From Paracoccus shandongensis (lineage in GTDB: Bacteria > Pseudomonadota > Alphaproteobacteria > Rhodobacterales > Rhodobacteraceae): DNA of 64,000 nt. Shown piece by piece: positions 1 through 8,939 of this stretch (the first letter of the stretch is position 1; each line of letters opens with the position of its first letter). Under the pieces are notes generated by a model that searched no databases, had not been told where the DNA came from, and saw nothing but the letters and a program-made list of their open reading frames with translations. The DNA lies in NCBI RefSeq assembly GCF_017315735.1, contig NZ_JAFLRK010000001.1, forward strand, positions 434,001 through 498,000, given 5' to 3'. The position numbers and the translations under genes are program-made.

Positions 1-494
1 GTGACGGCGCGATAGCCGGGGTTGTTCACGTCCGGGCTGATGGATGCCGTGCGGTTCGTCGGCCCGATGGCGCCCGCGACGAAACGGGGCCGCCCGTCCT
101 GCGCAGTGGCGCGGTCCAGCGCGCGGCGGACGATGCGCGCGCCTTCCACGTTCAGGTCATGGACCGCCCCCTGCATCCCGTAATCGGCCTGCGCGATGGT
201 GGTGGCGGAAAAGGTGTTCGTCTCGACAATATCCGCGCCCGCCATGGCATAGCGGTAATGGATTTCCTCGACAGCCTCGGGCTGCGTCAGGATCAGCAGG
301 TCGTTGTTGCCCTGCTGCGGATGGTCGGAATGATGGCGGCAGGCATGGCCCGACCCATGTCCGGTATAGTCGTCCTCGCCCAGGCCAAGCTGCTGGATCT
401 GCGTGCCCATGGCCCCGTCGAGGATCAGGATCCGTTCGGCCGCAGCAGCGTCAAGCGCCGCGAATGCGGGGGATCGGGAAAGTCTGCCGGTCAT
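1..494 (-). CDS. metH: Methionine synthase, N-terminal part (runs off the left edge)
   Basis: Cobalamin-dependent methionine synthase, or a stand-alone homocysteine methyltransferase of the same family; it transfers the methyl group of methyltetrahydrofolate to homocysteine. About 164 N-terminal residues are present. They show the homocysteine-domain signature ILDGAMGT near residue 29, then GNNDLL, GADIVETNTF and the family hallmark GPTNRTASISPDV close to the edge. The ATG at 494 gives a normal MetH N-terminus. The zinc-binding cysteines and any folate and B12 domains lie outside the window, so full-length MetH cannot be told from the split form seen in some Rhodobacterales. It lies downstream of manC in the same direction, separated by a terminator-like repeat. 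Confidence 0.9.
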   Translation of the reverse strand, partial: MTGRLSRSPAFAALDAAAAERILILDGAMGTQIQQLGLGEDDYTGHGSGHACRHHSDHPQQGNNDLLILTQPEAVEEIHYRYAMAGADIVETNTFSATTIAQADYGMQGAVHDLNVEGARIVRRALDRATAQDGRPRFVAGAIGPTNRTASISPDVNNPGYRAV

Positions 495-552
495 TGTCTC
501 ACCTTCGCCAGGAAGGCGCAGATATAGCGGCTGGCCCCCGCAACGGCAAATT

Positions 553-574
553 CATAATCCTACAGAAGATTATG
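553..574 (-). promoter_or_regulatory. AT-rich hairpin in the metH leader
   Basis: A perfect 7-bp inverted repeat (CATAATC and GATTATG, 8-nt loop) lies about 60 nt upstream of the metH start, between the manC terminator repeat and metH. It has no T-run in either direction. It could be a leader RNA stem or a protein site. I could not match the region to a known SAM or SAH riboswitch. Confidence 0.4.
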
Positions 575-605
575 AGGCCCTGCGATAAAGCCTGCTTTGG
601 ACCGC

Positions 606-644
606 AAATATCCTCTGGGGGTCCGGGGGGCGAAGCGCCCCCGG
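606..644 (-). terminator. Terminator-like repeat, copy 1 (after manC)
   Basis: First of four copies of one intergenic element. Read on the minus strand it is a G/C hairpin (CCGGGGGC, short loop, GCCCCCCGG), then ACCCCC and the conserved tail AGGATATTT. It begins 8 nt past the manC stop codon. The same orientation after a stop codon in all four copies points to transcript end formation or 3' mRNA protection. Confidence 0.65.
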
Positions 645-651
645 CTTCGCC

Positions 652-2085
652 TTACTCCGCGCTGCTCCGCGCATAGACATCCTCATACCGGATGATGTCG
701 TCCTCGCCCAGATAACTGCCGGTCTGCACCTCGATCAGCACCATCGGCACCTTGCCGGGGTTTTCCATCCGGTGAACCGCGCCCAGCGGCACATAGATCG
801 ACTGGTTTTCCGTCACCAGCGTCACGGTGTCGTCCACCGTGACCTTGGCCGTGCCGCTGACGACGATCCAGTGTTCCGACCGATGCACATGGCTTTGCAG
901 CGAGAGCGACGCGCCGGGCTTGACCACGATCCGCTTGACCTGGAAGCGGTCGGCCAGGGCCAGCGTCTCGAACCAGCCCCAGGGGCGGTGGTCGCGCGGG
1001 AATGCGGTCGCCTGCTTGCAGCCCTTGGCCTTCAGCGCGGCGACGGCATGGCGCACGTCCTGCGCGCGGCTCTTGTCCGCCACCAGCACCGCGTCCGCCG
1101 TCGCCACCACCATCACGTCGGTCAGGCCGATGCCCACGACCTGCAAATCCTCGCTGTCGGACCGCAGCAGCACGTCATGGCAGTCGATGGCCGTCGAGTT
1201 GCCGTCCGTGACGACCCCATCATCCGTGGGCGATTCCAGCAGCGCCTCGCGCCAGACGGCGTCCCAACCGCCCAGGTCGGACCAGCGTTCGGAAAAGCGC
1301 ACCACGGTCAGGTTGCCGGCCTTTTCCATCACGGCATAGTCGATGGACTGGTCGGGCAGGCTGTCCCAAGGCGTCTTGGCCAGCCGCAGAAAGCCGATGT
1401 CGTCCTTGGCATCATCCAGGGCCGTCAGCACGGGCGACAGGTATTCGGGCGCATGGGCGCGAAACGCGTCGATCATCACACGCGCCTTGAACAGGAAGAT
1501 CCCGGCGTTCCACAGGAAATTGCCCCCTGCCAGCATCTGCGCCGCCGTGGCCGCGTCGGGCTTTTCGACAAAGCGCGCCAAGGGCTGCGGGCCATCGCCC
1601 TGTCCGGCCAGTTCCAGATAGCCATAGCCGGTCTCGGGACGGTCGGGGGTGATGCCGAACGTGACGATCTGGCCTTCTGTCGCCGGTTCCATGCCCTGCC
1701 GCACGGCGCGCGCGAAGGCGGCGCTGTCCGGGATCACGTGGTCCGAAGGGGCAACCAGCAGCAGCCCTTCGGGATCCTTGGCCGCGACCATCAGGGCCGC
1801 GACCAGGATCGCGGGGGCGGTGTTGCGGCCCGAGGGCTCGATCACGATGGCGCCGGGGCGGATGCCCACTTGGTCCAACTGTTCCGCCACGATGAAGCGG
1901 AAATCGGCGTTGGTCATCACCACCGGGTCTGCGAAGTCCGGGCCCGCCAGCCTGCGGGCCGATGCCTGGAACAGCGTCTCCTCGCCCACCAAGGGCGCGA
2001 ACTGCTTGGGAAAGCTTTTCCGGGATACGGGCCACAGCCGGGTTCCCGATCCGCCAGCCATCAGAACGGGGGTGATCTTGGTCAT
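652..2085 (-). CDS. manC: Mannose-1-phosphate guanylyltransferase / mannose-6-phosphate isomerase
   Basis: Bifunctional type II enzyme of GDP-mannose synthesis, which supplies surface polysaccharide. The product is 477 residues, usual for the family. The nucleotidyltransferase signature GGSGTRLWP is at residues 11-19 and FVEKP (the sugar-phosphate loop) follows in the middle. The C-terminal cupin-like isomerase domain begins near RPWGWFE and contains SLQSHVHRSEHW with metal-binding histidines. The ATG at 2085 was chosen because the nucleotide-binding motif then starts at the usual distance and AAGGGA lies just upstream; a longer reading frame back to 2163 would run into guaD. No other polysaccharide genes are adjacent. 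Confidence 0.93.
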   Translation of the reverse strand: MTKITPVLMAGGSGTRLWPVSRKSFPKQFAPLVGEETLFQASARRLAGPDFADPVVMTNADFRFIVAEQLDQVGIRPGAIVIEPSGRNTAPAILVAALMVAAKDPEGLLLVAPSDHVIPDSAAFARAVRQGMEPATEGQIVTFGITPDRPETGYGYLELAGQGDGPQPLARFVEKPDAATAAQMLAGGNFLWNAGIFLFKARVMIDAFRAHAPEYLSPVLTALDDAKDDIGFLRLAKTPWDSLPDQSIDYAVMEKAGNLTVVRFSERWSDLGGWDAVWREALLESPTDDGVVTDGNSTAIDCHDVLLRSDSEDLQVVGIGLTDVMVVATADAVLVADKSRAQDVRHAVAALKAKGCKQATAFPRDHRPWGWFETLALADRFQVKRIVVKPGASLSLQSHVHRSEHWIVVSGTAKVTVDDTVTLVTENQSIYVPLGAVHRMENPGKVPMVLIEVQTGSYLGEDDIIRYEDVYARSSAE

Positions 2086-2159
2086 GGTGCTGTCCCTTGC
2101 GACCTGGTTATGCGCCAAGGGATAGCCTGCCGCCGGGCGGCGGGGAAGCCCGCCGTCGC

Positions 2160-3443
2160 TCAAGCTGCGGTTTTCAACGGCTTGCCCGCCACATAAGTCT
2201 GCGCGATGCTGCGGTCGTCGCCCATGACCTGCAGGATGAACAGCTCCTGTTCCAGCGTCTCGGCCCGATCCATGCGCAGGGCCATGGCGGGGGTGGCGCG
2301 GGCGTCCAGCACCACCAGATCCGCCATGCTGCCCGGGTCCAGCGTGCCGATCTGGTCGGCCATCCCCAGGGCGAGTGCATTGCCCCGCGTGATCCAGTGG
2401 AAGGCCGACAAGGGCGTCAGCTTCTGGCCGCGCAGTTGCAGGATCTTGTAGCCCTCGTTCAGCGTCTGCAGCATGGAATAGCTGGTGCCGCCGCCCACGT
2501 CGGTCGCAATCCCGCTGGTCACGCCCGCCGCCCGCAGCCCCGCTTCGTCGAACAGCCCCGACCCCAGAAACAGGTTCGAGGTCGGGCAGAACACCGCACG
2601 ACTGCCGGTTTCGGCCATGCGTTCGATTTCACGCGGGCGCAGGTGGATCGAATGGCCCAGCAGCAGCTTGTCCGACAGCAGGCCATGGGTTTCGTAGATG
2701 TCGAGGTAGTCGCGCGCCTGCGGATAAAGGCTCAGCGTGAAGTCGATCTCGTCCCTGTTCTCGGACAGGTGGGTCTGGACGTGGCAGTCGGGATGCTCGC
2801 GCACCAGTTGCCCCGCCATGTCCATCTGTTCCGGGGTCGAGGTGATCGCGAAGCGCGGGGTGATCGCGTAACGCTGGCGGCCCGTCCCGTGCCAGCGGGC
2901 GATCAGGGCCTTGCTGTCGTCGTATCCTTGCGGTGGCGTGTCCAGAACCTCGGGCGGGGCGTTGCGGTCCATCATCACCTTGCCCGCGACCATGGCCATG
3001 TTGCGGGCATGGGCGGCGCTGAACAGCGCCTCGGCGCTTTCGGGATGGACGGAACAGAAGGCGACGGCGGTGGTCGTGCCGTGGTCGGTCAGCAGGGTCA
3101 GGAAGGCGTCGGCCATGGCGGGGGCGTGGCCCTGCTGGGCGAAACGCGCTTCCTCGGGGAAGGTATAGGTGTTCAGCCAGTCAAGAAGCTGCGCGCCCCA
3201 GCTGGCGATCACCTGGACCTGCGGGAAATGGATATGCGTGTCGATGAAGCCTGGCATGATCAGGTGCGGGCGGTGGTCGATTTCCGGCAGGCCCGGGCGG
3301 GCCAGGGTGGCATAATCATCGACGGCGAGGATGCGGCCGTTCTCGATCAGGATCGCGCCGTCTTCGAGGTAGCGGTGGTTGTCGGCGGTGTCGTGGGGGT
3401 CGGCGTGGAAGCCAAGGACGCGGCCACGGATCAGCTTTTGCAT
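2160..3443 (-). CDS. guaD: Guanine deaminase
   Basis: Zinc amidohydrolase converting guanine to xanthine plus ammonia, which feeds xanthine dehydrogenase encoded just upstream. The product is 427 residues, with the metal motif HIH at residues 70-72 in GFIDTHIHFPQ, the substrate-side segment HVQTHLSEN, and the late motif TDVGGGTS. These are typical of bacterial guanine deaminases rather than cytosine or adenosine deaminases. The start overlaps the end of xdhC by 13 nt, so it is probably the last gene of the xdhABC-guaD operon. Confidence 0.93.
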   Translation of the reverse strand: MQKLIRGRVLGFHADPHDTADNHRYLEDGAILIENGRILAVDDYATLARPGLPEIDHRPHLIMPGFIDTHIHFPQVQVIASWGAQLLDWLNTYTFPEEARFAQQGHAPAMADAFLTLLTDHGTTTAVAFCSVHPESAEALFSAAHARNMAMVAGKVMMDRNAPPEVLDTPPQGYDDSKALIARWHGTGRQRYAITPRFAITSTPEQMDMAGQLVREHPDCHVQTHLSENRDEIDFTLSLYPQARDYLDIYETHGLLSDKLLLGHSIHLRPREIERMAETGSRAVFCPTSNLFLGSGLFDEAGLRAAGVTSGIATDVGGGTSYSMLQTLNEGYKILQLRGQKLTPLSAFHWITRGNALALGMADQIGTLDPGSMADLVVLDARATPAMALRMDRAETLEQELFILQVMGDDRSIAQTYVAGKPLKTAA

Positions 3444-4171
3444 GGGTATTTTTTCAACGAAGAAGGGACAGACAGCCGCGCGACCAGTTCGGCGGCGGTG
3501 AAGGCGGCGATGACGGCGGGGCGCTTGTCAGGGGAAAAGCCCGCGCCGATGGGGCAGACCAGCGGCGCGGGGTTGATGCCCCGTTCGCGGGCAAAGCGGC
3601 TGAACTGCGCGCGCTTGGTGGCGCTGCCGATCATGCCGACATAGGACAGGTCGTTGCGGTTCAGGGCTTCTGCCGCCAGCAGGAAATCCAGCGCGTGATC
3701 ATGGGTCAGGATCACCACGGCGCTGCCGGGCCGGGCGGCGCGGATCTCGGCTTCTGGCAGCGGGGTCAAAGTCGTGGCGATGCCGGGGGCGGCCCGGGCC
3801 AGTTCCTCGGGGCGGCTGTCGATCAGTGTCGTGTTCACCGGCAGCGGTTGCAGCGCCAGGGCAAGCGCGCGCCCGACATGGCCCGCGCCGAAGACCAGCA
3901 CGTCGGGGTGATCCTGAGGCGTGGGGCCTTCGCGGTCCAGTTGCAGCACCACCCTGCCCCCGCAGCATTGGCCGATCTCCGGTCCCAGGGGGATGTCCAT
4001 GCGCGCCTCGGCCTCGCCCAACGCCAGCATCAGCCGCGCCCGGTCAATAGCCATGTATTCCAACTGGCCGCCGCCGATGGTGCCCTCTACGCGGTCAGGA
4101 CCGACAAACATCTCGGCCCCGGCGTCGCGGGGGGTGGACCCCAAGGCCTGCATGACCCGGACGCGGATCAT
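3431..4171 (-). CDS. xdhC: Xanthine dehydrogenase accessory protein XdhC
   Basis: Cytoplasmic factor that binds molybdenum cofactor, promotes its sulfuration and hands it to XdhB. The product is 246 residues, with the family motifs EGTIGGGQLE, GPEIGQCCGG and a Rossmann-like FGAGHVGRAL, followed by the YVGMIGS and CPIGAGFSPDKRP segments of the C-terminal domain. The ATG at 4171 overlaps the xdhB stop (ATGA), indicating translational coupling. A longer upstream reading frame exists but lies wholly inside xdhB and is not needed. Confidence 0.94.
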   Translation of the reverse strand: MIRVRVMQALGSTPRDAGAEMFVGPDRVEGTIGGGQLEYMAIDRARLMLALGEAEARMDIPLGPEIGQCCGGRVVLQLDREGPTPQDHPDVLVFGAGHVGRALALALQPLPVNTTLIDSRPEELARAAPGIATTLTPLPEAEIRAARPGSAVVILTHDHALDFLLAAEALNRNDLSYVGMIGSATKRAQFSRFARERGINPAPLVCPIGAGFSPDKRPAVIAAFTAAELVARLSVPSSLKKYPCKS

Positions 4172-6474
4172 CCCCGCAGCTTCTCGATCGCCATCAGCAC
4201 GCGCTCGGGCGTGGCGGGGGCGTCCAGCCGGGGGTGTTCGCGGTAGTTGCTGAACGAGGCCACCGCCATGTTTATCGCCTCGAAGACGCTGATGCCCAGC
4301 ATGAAGGGCGGCTCGCCCACGGCCTTGGACCGCTTGATGCTGCGTTCGCTGTTTTCCGACCAATCGGCCAGACGCACGTTGAAGACGCGCGGCCGGTCCG
4401 AGGCCAGCGGCACCTTGTAGGTGGACGGCGCATGGGTACGCAGACGCCCCTTGTCGTCCCACCACAACTCCTCGGTGGTCAGCCAGCCGGCACCCTGCAC
4501 AAAGGCGCCCTCGACCTGGCCCTTGTCCAGCGCCGGGTTCAGGGACCGGCCGACATCGTGGATCATGTCCGCGCGGTCGATCACGTATTCGCCGGTCAGC
4601 GTGTCCACCGACACCTCGGACACCGCCGCGCCATAGGCGTAGTAGTAGAACGGCCGCCCCCGTCCGGTCGCGCGGTCCCAATGGATCTTCGGCGTTTTAT
4701 AAAAACCCGCCGCCGACAGGTGGATCCGCGCCATGTAGGCCGCCGCGATCACCTCGTTCCAGGGGATCAGGTGGTCGCCCGCGCGAATATGGCCGGGGAC
4801 GAACTGCACGTCCTCGCGCGGCTGCTGCCAGCGTTCGGCCACGAATTCGACCAGCCGCGCCTTGATCTGTTCCGCCGCGTCCAGCGCCGCCATGCCGTTG
4901 AGGTCCGTCCCCGAGGACGCCGCCGTGGCCGAGGTGTTCGGCACCTTCTCGGTCGTGGTGCGGGTGATCTTGATGTTGGAAATGTCGCACTGGAACGCCT
5001 CGGCCACCACCTGGGCGACCTTGGTGTTCAGGCCCTGCCCCATCTCGCAGCCGCCATGGTTCAGCGCGATGGACCCGTCATTATAGACATGGATCAGCGC
5101 GCCCGCCTGGTTGAACCAGGTCGCGGTGAAGCTGATGCCGAACTTCACCGGAGTCAGCGCGATGCCCTTGCGGATCACGCCGCCCTTGGCGTTCCAGTCC
5201 AGCACCGCCTGGCGGCGGGCGTGATAATCGCTCGATGCCTCCAGTTCGGCGAAGATGCGCGGCAGGATCTGGTCGGTGACCTCCTGGTGATAGGGGGTCA
5301 GCTGGCCGTTTTCGTAAAGGTTGCGCTTGCGCACCTCCAGCGGATCAAGGCCCAGGGCATAGGCGATCTCCTCGACCATGCGTTCGGCCACGATCACCCC
5401 CTGCGGGCCGCCAAAGCCCCGGAAGGCGGTGTTGCTGACGGTGTTCGTCTTCATCGGATGGCTGCTGACGCGCACATCCGGGTAGTAATAGGCGTTGTCG
5501 CAGTGAAACAGCGCGCGGTCCGTCACCGGGCCGGAGAGGTCCGCCGAAAAGCCGCAGCGGGCATACCAGTCGCCCCGAACAGCACGGATCTTGCCGGTGT
5601 TGTCGAAACCCACCTCGTAATCCACCACGAAATCGTGGCGCTTGCCCGTGGCGGTCATGTCATCGTCGCGGTCGGGGCGGATCTTCACCGCGCGGTTCCA
5701 GCGTTTCGCGGCAATCGCGGCAACGCAGGCGAACAGGTTCATCTGCGTTTCCTTGCCGCCGAAGCCGCCGCCCATCCGGCGCACGTTCACCACCACCGCG
5801 TTGTTCCGGCAGCCCAGGACATGGGCCACCATGTGCTGCACCTCGGACGGGTGCTGGGTCGAGACGTTGACCGTCACGTCCTCGTCCTCGCCCGGGATGG
5901 CCATGGCGATCTGGCCTTCCAGATAGAAGTGGTCCTGCCCGCCGATATGGAAGCGGCCCTTGATGCGGTGGGGCGCGGCGGCCATGCCCGCGTCGGCATC
6001 GCCCCGGCGCAGGGTCAGGGGATCGGTGACATAGCCCATCCCGGCGTCCTTCGCCGCCATCGGGTCCAGCGCATGGGGCAGCACGTCATAGGTGATGCGC
6101 GCCTTGTGCGCCGCGCGCCGCGCCTGGTCACGGGTTTCCGCGATCACGGCAAAGACCGGCTGGCCCCAGAACTGGGCCTCGCCGTCCGCAAAGATCGGGT
6201 CGTCGTTCTTGCCGTTGGGCGAGACATCGTTGACGCCGGGAATGTCCCTGGCGGTCAGCACGCCGACCACGCCGGGATGGGCCAGCGTTTCGGTGAAATC
6301 CATGCCGGTGATGCGGCCATGGGCGCATTGCGACAGGCCCAGATAGGCGTGCAGCAGGCCATGCGGCTCGGCCAGGTCGTCGGTGTAATCGGCGCGGCCG
6401 GTGACATGCTTGATGGCGCTGTCGTGGATGGTGTCCTGATGCGCCTGGCCGCGGAGGGTGGTTTCGTCTTTCAT
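4168..6474 (-). CDS. xdhB: Xanthine dehydrogenase, molybdopterin-binding subunit
   Basis: Large subunit of the bacterial XdhAB enzyme that oxidises hypoxanthine to xanthine and xanthine to urate. The product is 768 residues. Molybdopterin-binding motifs are visible: GGGFGGKE at residues 235-242, AFRGFGGPQG near 351-360, CEMGQGLN, and close to the C-terminus VGEPPFMLG, which carries the catalytic glutamate of the family. The start at 6474 leaves one base after the xdhA stop region, so the genes are co-translated. Confidence 0.95.
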   Translation of the reverse strand: MKDETTLRGQAHQDTIHDSAIKHVTGRADYTDDLAEPHGLLHAYLGLSQCAHGRITGMDFTETLAHPGVVGVLTARDIPGVNDVSPNGKNDDPIFADGEAQFWGQPVFAVIAETRDQARRAAHKARITYDVLPHALDPMAAKDAGMGYVTDPLTLRRGDADAGMAAAPHRIKGRFHIGGQDHFYLEGQIAMAIPGEDEDVTVNVSTQHPSEVQHMVAHVLGCRNNAVVVNVRRMGGGFGGKETQMNLFACVAAIAAKRWNRAVKIRPDRDDDMTATGKRHDFVVDYEVGFDNTGKIRAVRGDWYARCGFSADLSGPVTDRALFHCDNAYYYPDVRVSSHPMKTNTVSNTAFRGFGGPQGVIVAERMVEEIAYALGLDPLEVRKRNLYENGQLTPYHQEVTDQILPRIFAELEASSDYHARRQAVLDWNAKGGVIRKGIALTPVKFGISFTATWFNQAGALIHVYNDGSIALNHGGCEMGQGLNTKVAQVVAEAFQCDISNIKITRTTTEKVPNTSATAASSGTDLNGMAALDAAEQIKARLVEFVAERWQQPREDVQFVPGHIRAGDHLIPWNEVIAAAYMARIHLSAAGFYKTPKIHWDRATGRGRPFYYYAYGAAVSEVSVDTLTGEYVIDRADMIHDVGRSLNPALDKGQVEGAFVQGAGWLTTEELWWDDKGRLRTHAPSTYKVPLASDRPRVFNVRLADWSENSERSIKRSKAVGEPPFMLGISVFEAINMAVASFSNYREHPRLDAPATPERVLMAIEKLRG

Positions 6475-6475
6475 G

Positions 6476-7927
6476 TCATGCTCCCACGGCTTCGTGCAGG
6501 CGGACGGGCAGGCCGGGTTCGGACTGTTCCAGCCAGAAGCGGCGGAACAGGTTGGCGGCGACCGTGCGGCGGTAATCGGCGCTGGCGCGCCAGTCGGACA
6601 GGGGCGTGAAGTCATCCGCCACGGCGCGGGCGGCGGCCTCGAAGGCCTCGCGGGCGAAGGGCTGGCCCTTCAGCGCGGCCTCGGCGCCAGTGGCGCGCTT
6701 CGGCGTGCCTGCCATGCCGCCGAAGCAGATGCGCGCGTCGGTGATGGTGGCGTTTTCGACGGTCAGGCAGAACCCGGCGGCGACGGCGGTGATGTCGCTG
6801 TCGCGGCGCTTGCTGATCTTGTAGGCGGCAACCAGGGCGTCCGGGCGGGTCGGGATGATGATCTCCTCGACAAATTCGCCCGGTGCTCGGTCCTGACGCC
6901 CGTATTCGATGAAGAACGCCTCCAGCGGCACTTCCCGGCGCGCGCCCCCCTTGCGCAGCACGATCCGCGCGCCAAGGGCGATCAGCAGCGGCGGCGTGTC
7001 GCCGATGGGGGATCCGTTGGCGATGTTCGCGCCGATAGTGCCCATGTTGCGCACCTGCCAGCCGCCGATGCGCAGCCAGTAGTCATAGGCGGCAGGGATG
7101 TGCTGGCGGATCAGTGCTGCTGCCTCGCTGTAGGTCACGCCCGCGCCCAGGCGGATCTCGCCGCCCTCGACGCGCTTGCCCTTCATCAGGTGGCCGATGA
7201 ACACCGCCGGGGAAATGTCGCGCATGAACTTCGTGACCCACAACCCCACATCGGTCGCGCCCGCGATGATCGTGGCCTTGGGTTCCGCCTCCAGCACGGC
7301 CGCCAGATCGTCCACATCGACGGGGATGATCGCGCGTTCGTTGCCCCTGGACAACTCGACCCGCTCACCCCGCATGTCGCGCAGCTTTGCGGCCACCAAC
7401 TCACGTTCCACCGCCAGGGCATCGGCGGCCTGCCCGCCCGCGCGGCCTGCGGCTAACGCGGCCTTGATGATCGGCTCATAGCCCGTGCAGCGGCAGATGT
7501 TGCCTTGCAACGCGGTCTCGATCTCGGTCACGCCCGCATCGGGATTGCTCATCCACAGACCATAAAGCGCCATCACGATCCCCGGGGTGCAGAAGCCGCA
7601 CTGGCTGCCATGATACTCCACCATCGCCGCCTGGATCGGGTGCAGCCCGCCATCGGGACCGCGCAAATGTTCCACCGTCACCACATGGCAGCCGTGGCAG
7701 CTTGCGATGAAGCGGATGCAGGCGTTCACGGGTTCATAGATCAGTCCGTCATTCGTCAGGCGGCCCACCAGCACCGTGCAGGCGCCGCAATCGCCCTCGG
7801 CGCAGCCTTCCTTGGTGCCGGTCAGGCGGCGATTGATGCGCAGGAAATCCAGCAGCGTGTCGGATGCCCCGACCTCGGTCAGGTCAACCGCTTGACCGTT
7901 CAGTAAAAAGCGCAGCGCGGGTGTCAT
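6476..7927 (-). CDS. xdhA: Xanthine dehydrogenase, Fe-S/FAD subunit
   Basis: Small subunit of xanthine dehydrogenase (483 residues), which carries electrons from the Mo site to NAD through two [2Fe-2S] clusters and FAD. The plant-ferredoxin cluster ligands are Cys42, Cys47, Cys50 and Cys70; the second cluster uses Cys110, Cys113, Cys145 and Cys147 (CGFCTPG and ICRCTGY). The FAD domain includes IIAGATDVGLWV and the GTIGANIANGSPIGDT loop. The ATG at 7927 gives the usual short N-terminus. It is the first gene of xdhA-xdhB-xdhC-guaD and faces a LysR gene across 112 bp. Confidence 0.95.
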   Translation of the reverse strand: MTPALRFLLNGQAVDLTEVGASDTLLDFLRINRRLTGTKEGCAEGDCGACTVLVGRLTNDGLIYEPVNACIRFIASCHGCHVVTVEHLRGPDGGLHPIQAAMVEYHGSQCGFCTPGIVMALYGLWMSNPDAGVTEIETALQGNICRCTGYEPIIKAALAAGRAGGQAADALAVERELVAAKLRDMRGERVELSRGNERAIIPVDVDDLAAVLEAEPKATIIAGATDVGLWVTKFMRDISPAVFIGHLMKGKRVEGGEIRLGAGVTYSEAAALIRQHIPAAYDYWLRIGGWQVRNMGTIGANIANGSPIGDTPPLLIALGARIVLRKGGARREVPLEAFFIEYGRQDRAPGEFVEEIIIPTRPDALVAAYKISKRRDSDITAVAAGFCLTVENATITDARICFGGMAGTPKRATGAEAALKGQPFAREAFEAAARAVADDFTPLSDWRASADYRRTVAANLFRRFWLEQSEPGLPVRLHEAVGA

Positions 7928-8039
7928 GGCGTTCCTTCGTGGCTGTGGACCCGTGGGAAGGTATGGCGAAAATAAATGTTGCGAAATCGGTGCCGACCCG
8001 GAAGACTTTACACGATTCCTTGAAAACGGCCTATCACCC

Positions 8040-8939
8040 ATGTCCTATCTTGAAAGCCTGCGCGTCTTCGTCCGGGTGGTCGAACTGGGCTCGATCACCG
8101 CCGGAGGCAGGGATCTGCGGCTTTCCCCGGCAGTTGCCTCGAATCGCATCAAGGATCTGGAGAACCGCTTCGGCGTGCGCCTGCTGAACCGCACCACCCG
8201 CAAGCTGACCCCAACCGAGATCGGCCGCGCCTTCTATGACAACGCCCGCCGCGTGATCGACACCCTGGACGAGGCCGAGGCGCTTGTGTCCAGCTTCTCG
8301 GGCCGCCCTCAGGGGGTGATCCGCCTGACCGCGCCGCTTGGCCTGGGGCGGCGGCTGATCGCGCCGCTGATCCCGCCCTTCTGCGCCGAAAACCCTGGCG
8401 TCGATTTCCGCCTGCGCCTGTCCGACCGCAACGTGAACATCGTGGAAGACGCCATCGACCTGGCCTTCTTCCTGGGCGAGCCTGCCGATTCCGCACTGAA
8501 ATGGCGCAAGATCGCGGATTGCCCGCGCGTCCTGGTCGCCTCGCTCGACTATCTGTCGCGTCAGGGCACGCCGCAGACGCCCGAGGATCTGGTAGATCAC
8601 AACTGCCTGCTGCTGCGCTATCCGCGCAGCCTGGAATATTACTGGGTGCTGCAAGGGGACGACGGCCCGCAGAAGATGATGGTCGGCGGGCGGTTCGACA
8701 CCGACGACGGCGACGTGCTGACCGCCTGGGCCCTTAGCGGCGAAGGGATCGCGAACCGCCCCCTTTACGAGGTCGCGGCCGACATCAAGGCCGGCCGCCT
8801 GGTCGAGGTTCTGCCCCAGAACCGCCCGCAGCCCGCTCAATTCGGCTGCCTGACGCCGCACCGGCGCCTGCAGGATCCAAAGGTGCGGATGTTCGCGGAT
8901 TTCGCGGTGCGGGAATTGAAAAAGGTCTTCGACCGCTAA
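8040..8939 (+). CDS. LysR-family transcriptional regulator beside xdhA
   Basis: A 299-residue LysR protein with an N-terminal winged helix (SLRVFVRVVELGSITAGGRD, then SPAVASNRIKDLENRFGVRLLNRTTR) and a C-terminal periplasmic-binding-like effector domain. The effector domain resembles the AaeR/CrgA-type subgroup. The ATG at 8040 gives the standard LysR N-terminus; an earlier in-frame ATG at 7926 would add an unlikely 38-residue leader. Divergent placement next to xdhA suggests control of xanthine oxidation genes, with a purine or urate effector, but this is inference. Its stop shares the bases CTAA with the stop of the convergent GNAT gene. Confidence 0.88.
   Translation: MSYLESLRVFVRVVELGSITAGGRDLRLSPAVASNRIKDLENRFGVRLLNRTTRKLTPTEIGRAFYDNARRVIDTLDEAEALVSSFSGRPQGVIRLTAPLGLGRRLIAPLIPPFCAENPGVDFRLRLSDRNVNIVEDAIDLAFFLGEPADSALKWRKIADCPRVLVASLDYLSRQGTPQTPEDLVDHNCLLLRYPRSLEYYWVLQGDDGPQKMMVGGRFDTDDGDVLTAWALSGEGIANRPLYEVAADIKAGRLVEVLPQNRPQPAQFGCLTPHRRLQDPKVRMFADFAVRELKKVFDR

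Noticed and set aside
495..605. SAM or SAH riboswitch upstream of metH
   Set aside because: I searched by eye for SAM-II and SAH consensus segments and did not find them; only a simple hairpin is supported.
4234..6609. 791-codon open frame on the plus strand opposite xdhB
   Set aside because: Same kind of shadow: no recognisable motifs, whereas xdhB on the other strand has all molybdopterin-binding motifs.
7928..8039. LysR binding site in the xdhA-LysR gap
   Set aside because: No convincing T-N11-A palindrome stands out in the 112 bp, so no site was called although regulation is likely.
7926..8039. N-terminal extension of the LysR gene from an earlier ATG
   Set aside because: The extra 38 residues do not resemble any LysR N-terminus and would overlap the xdhA promoter region.
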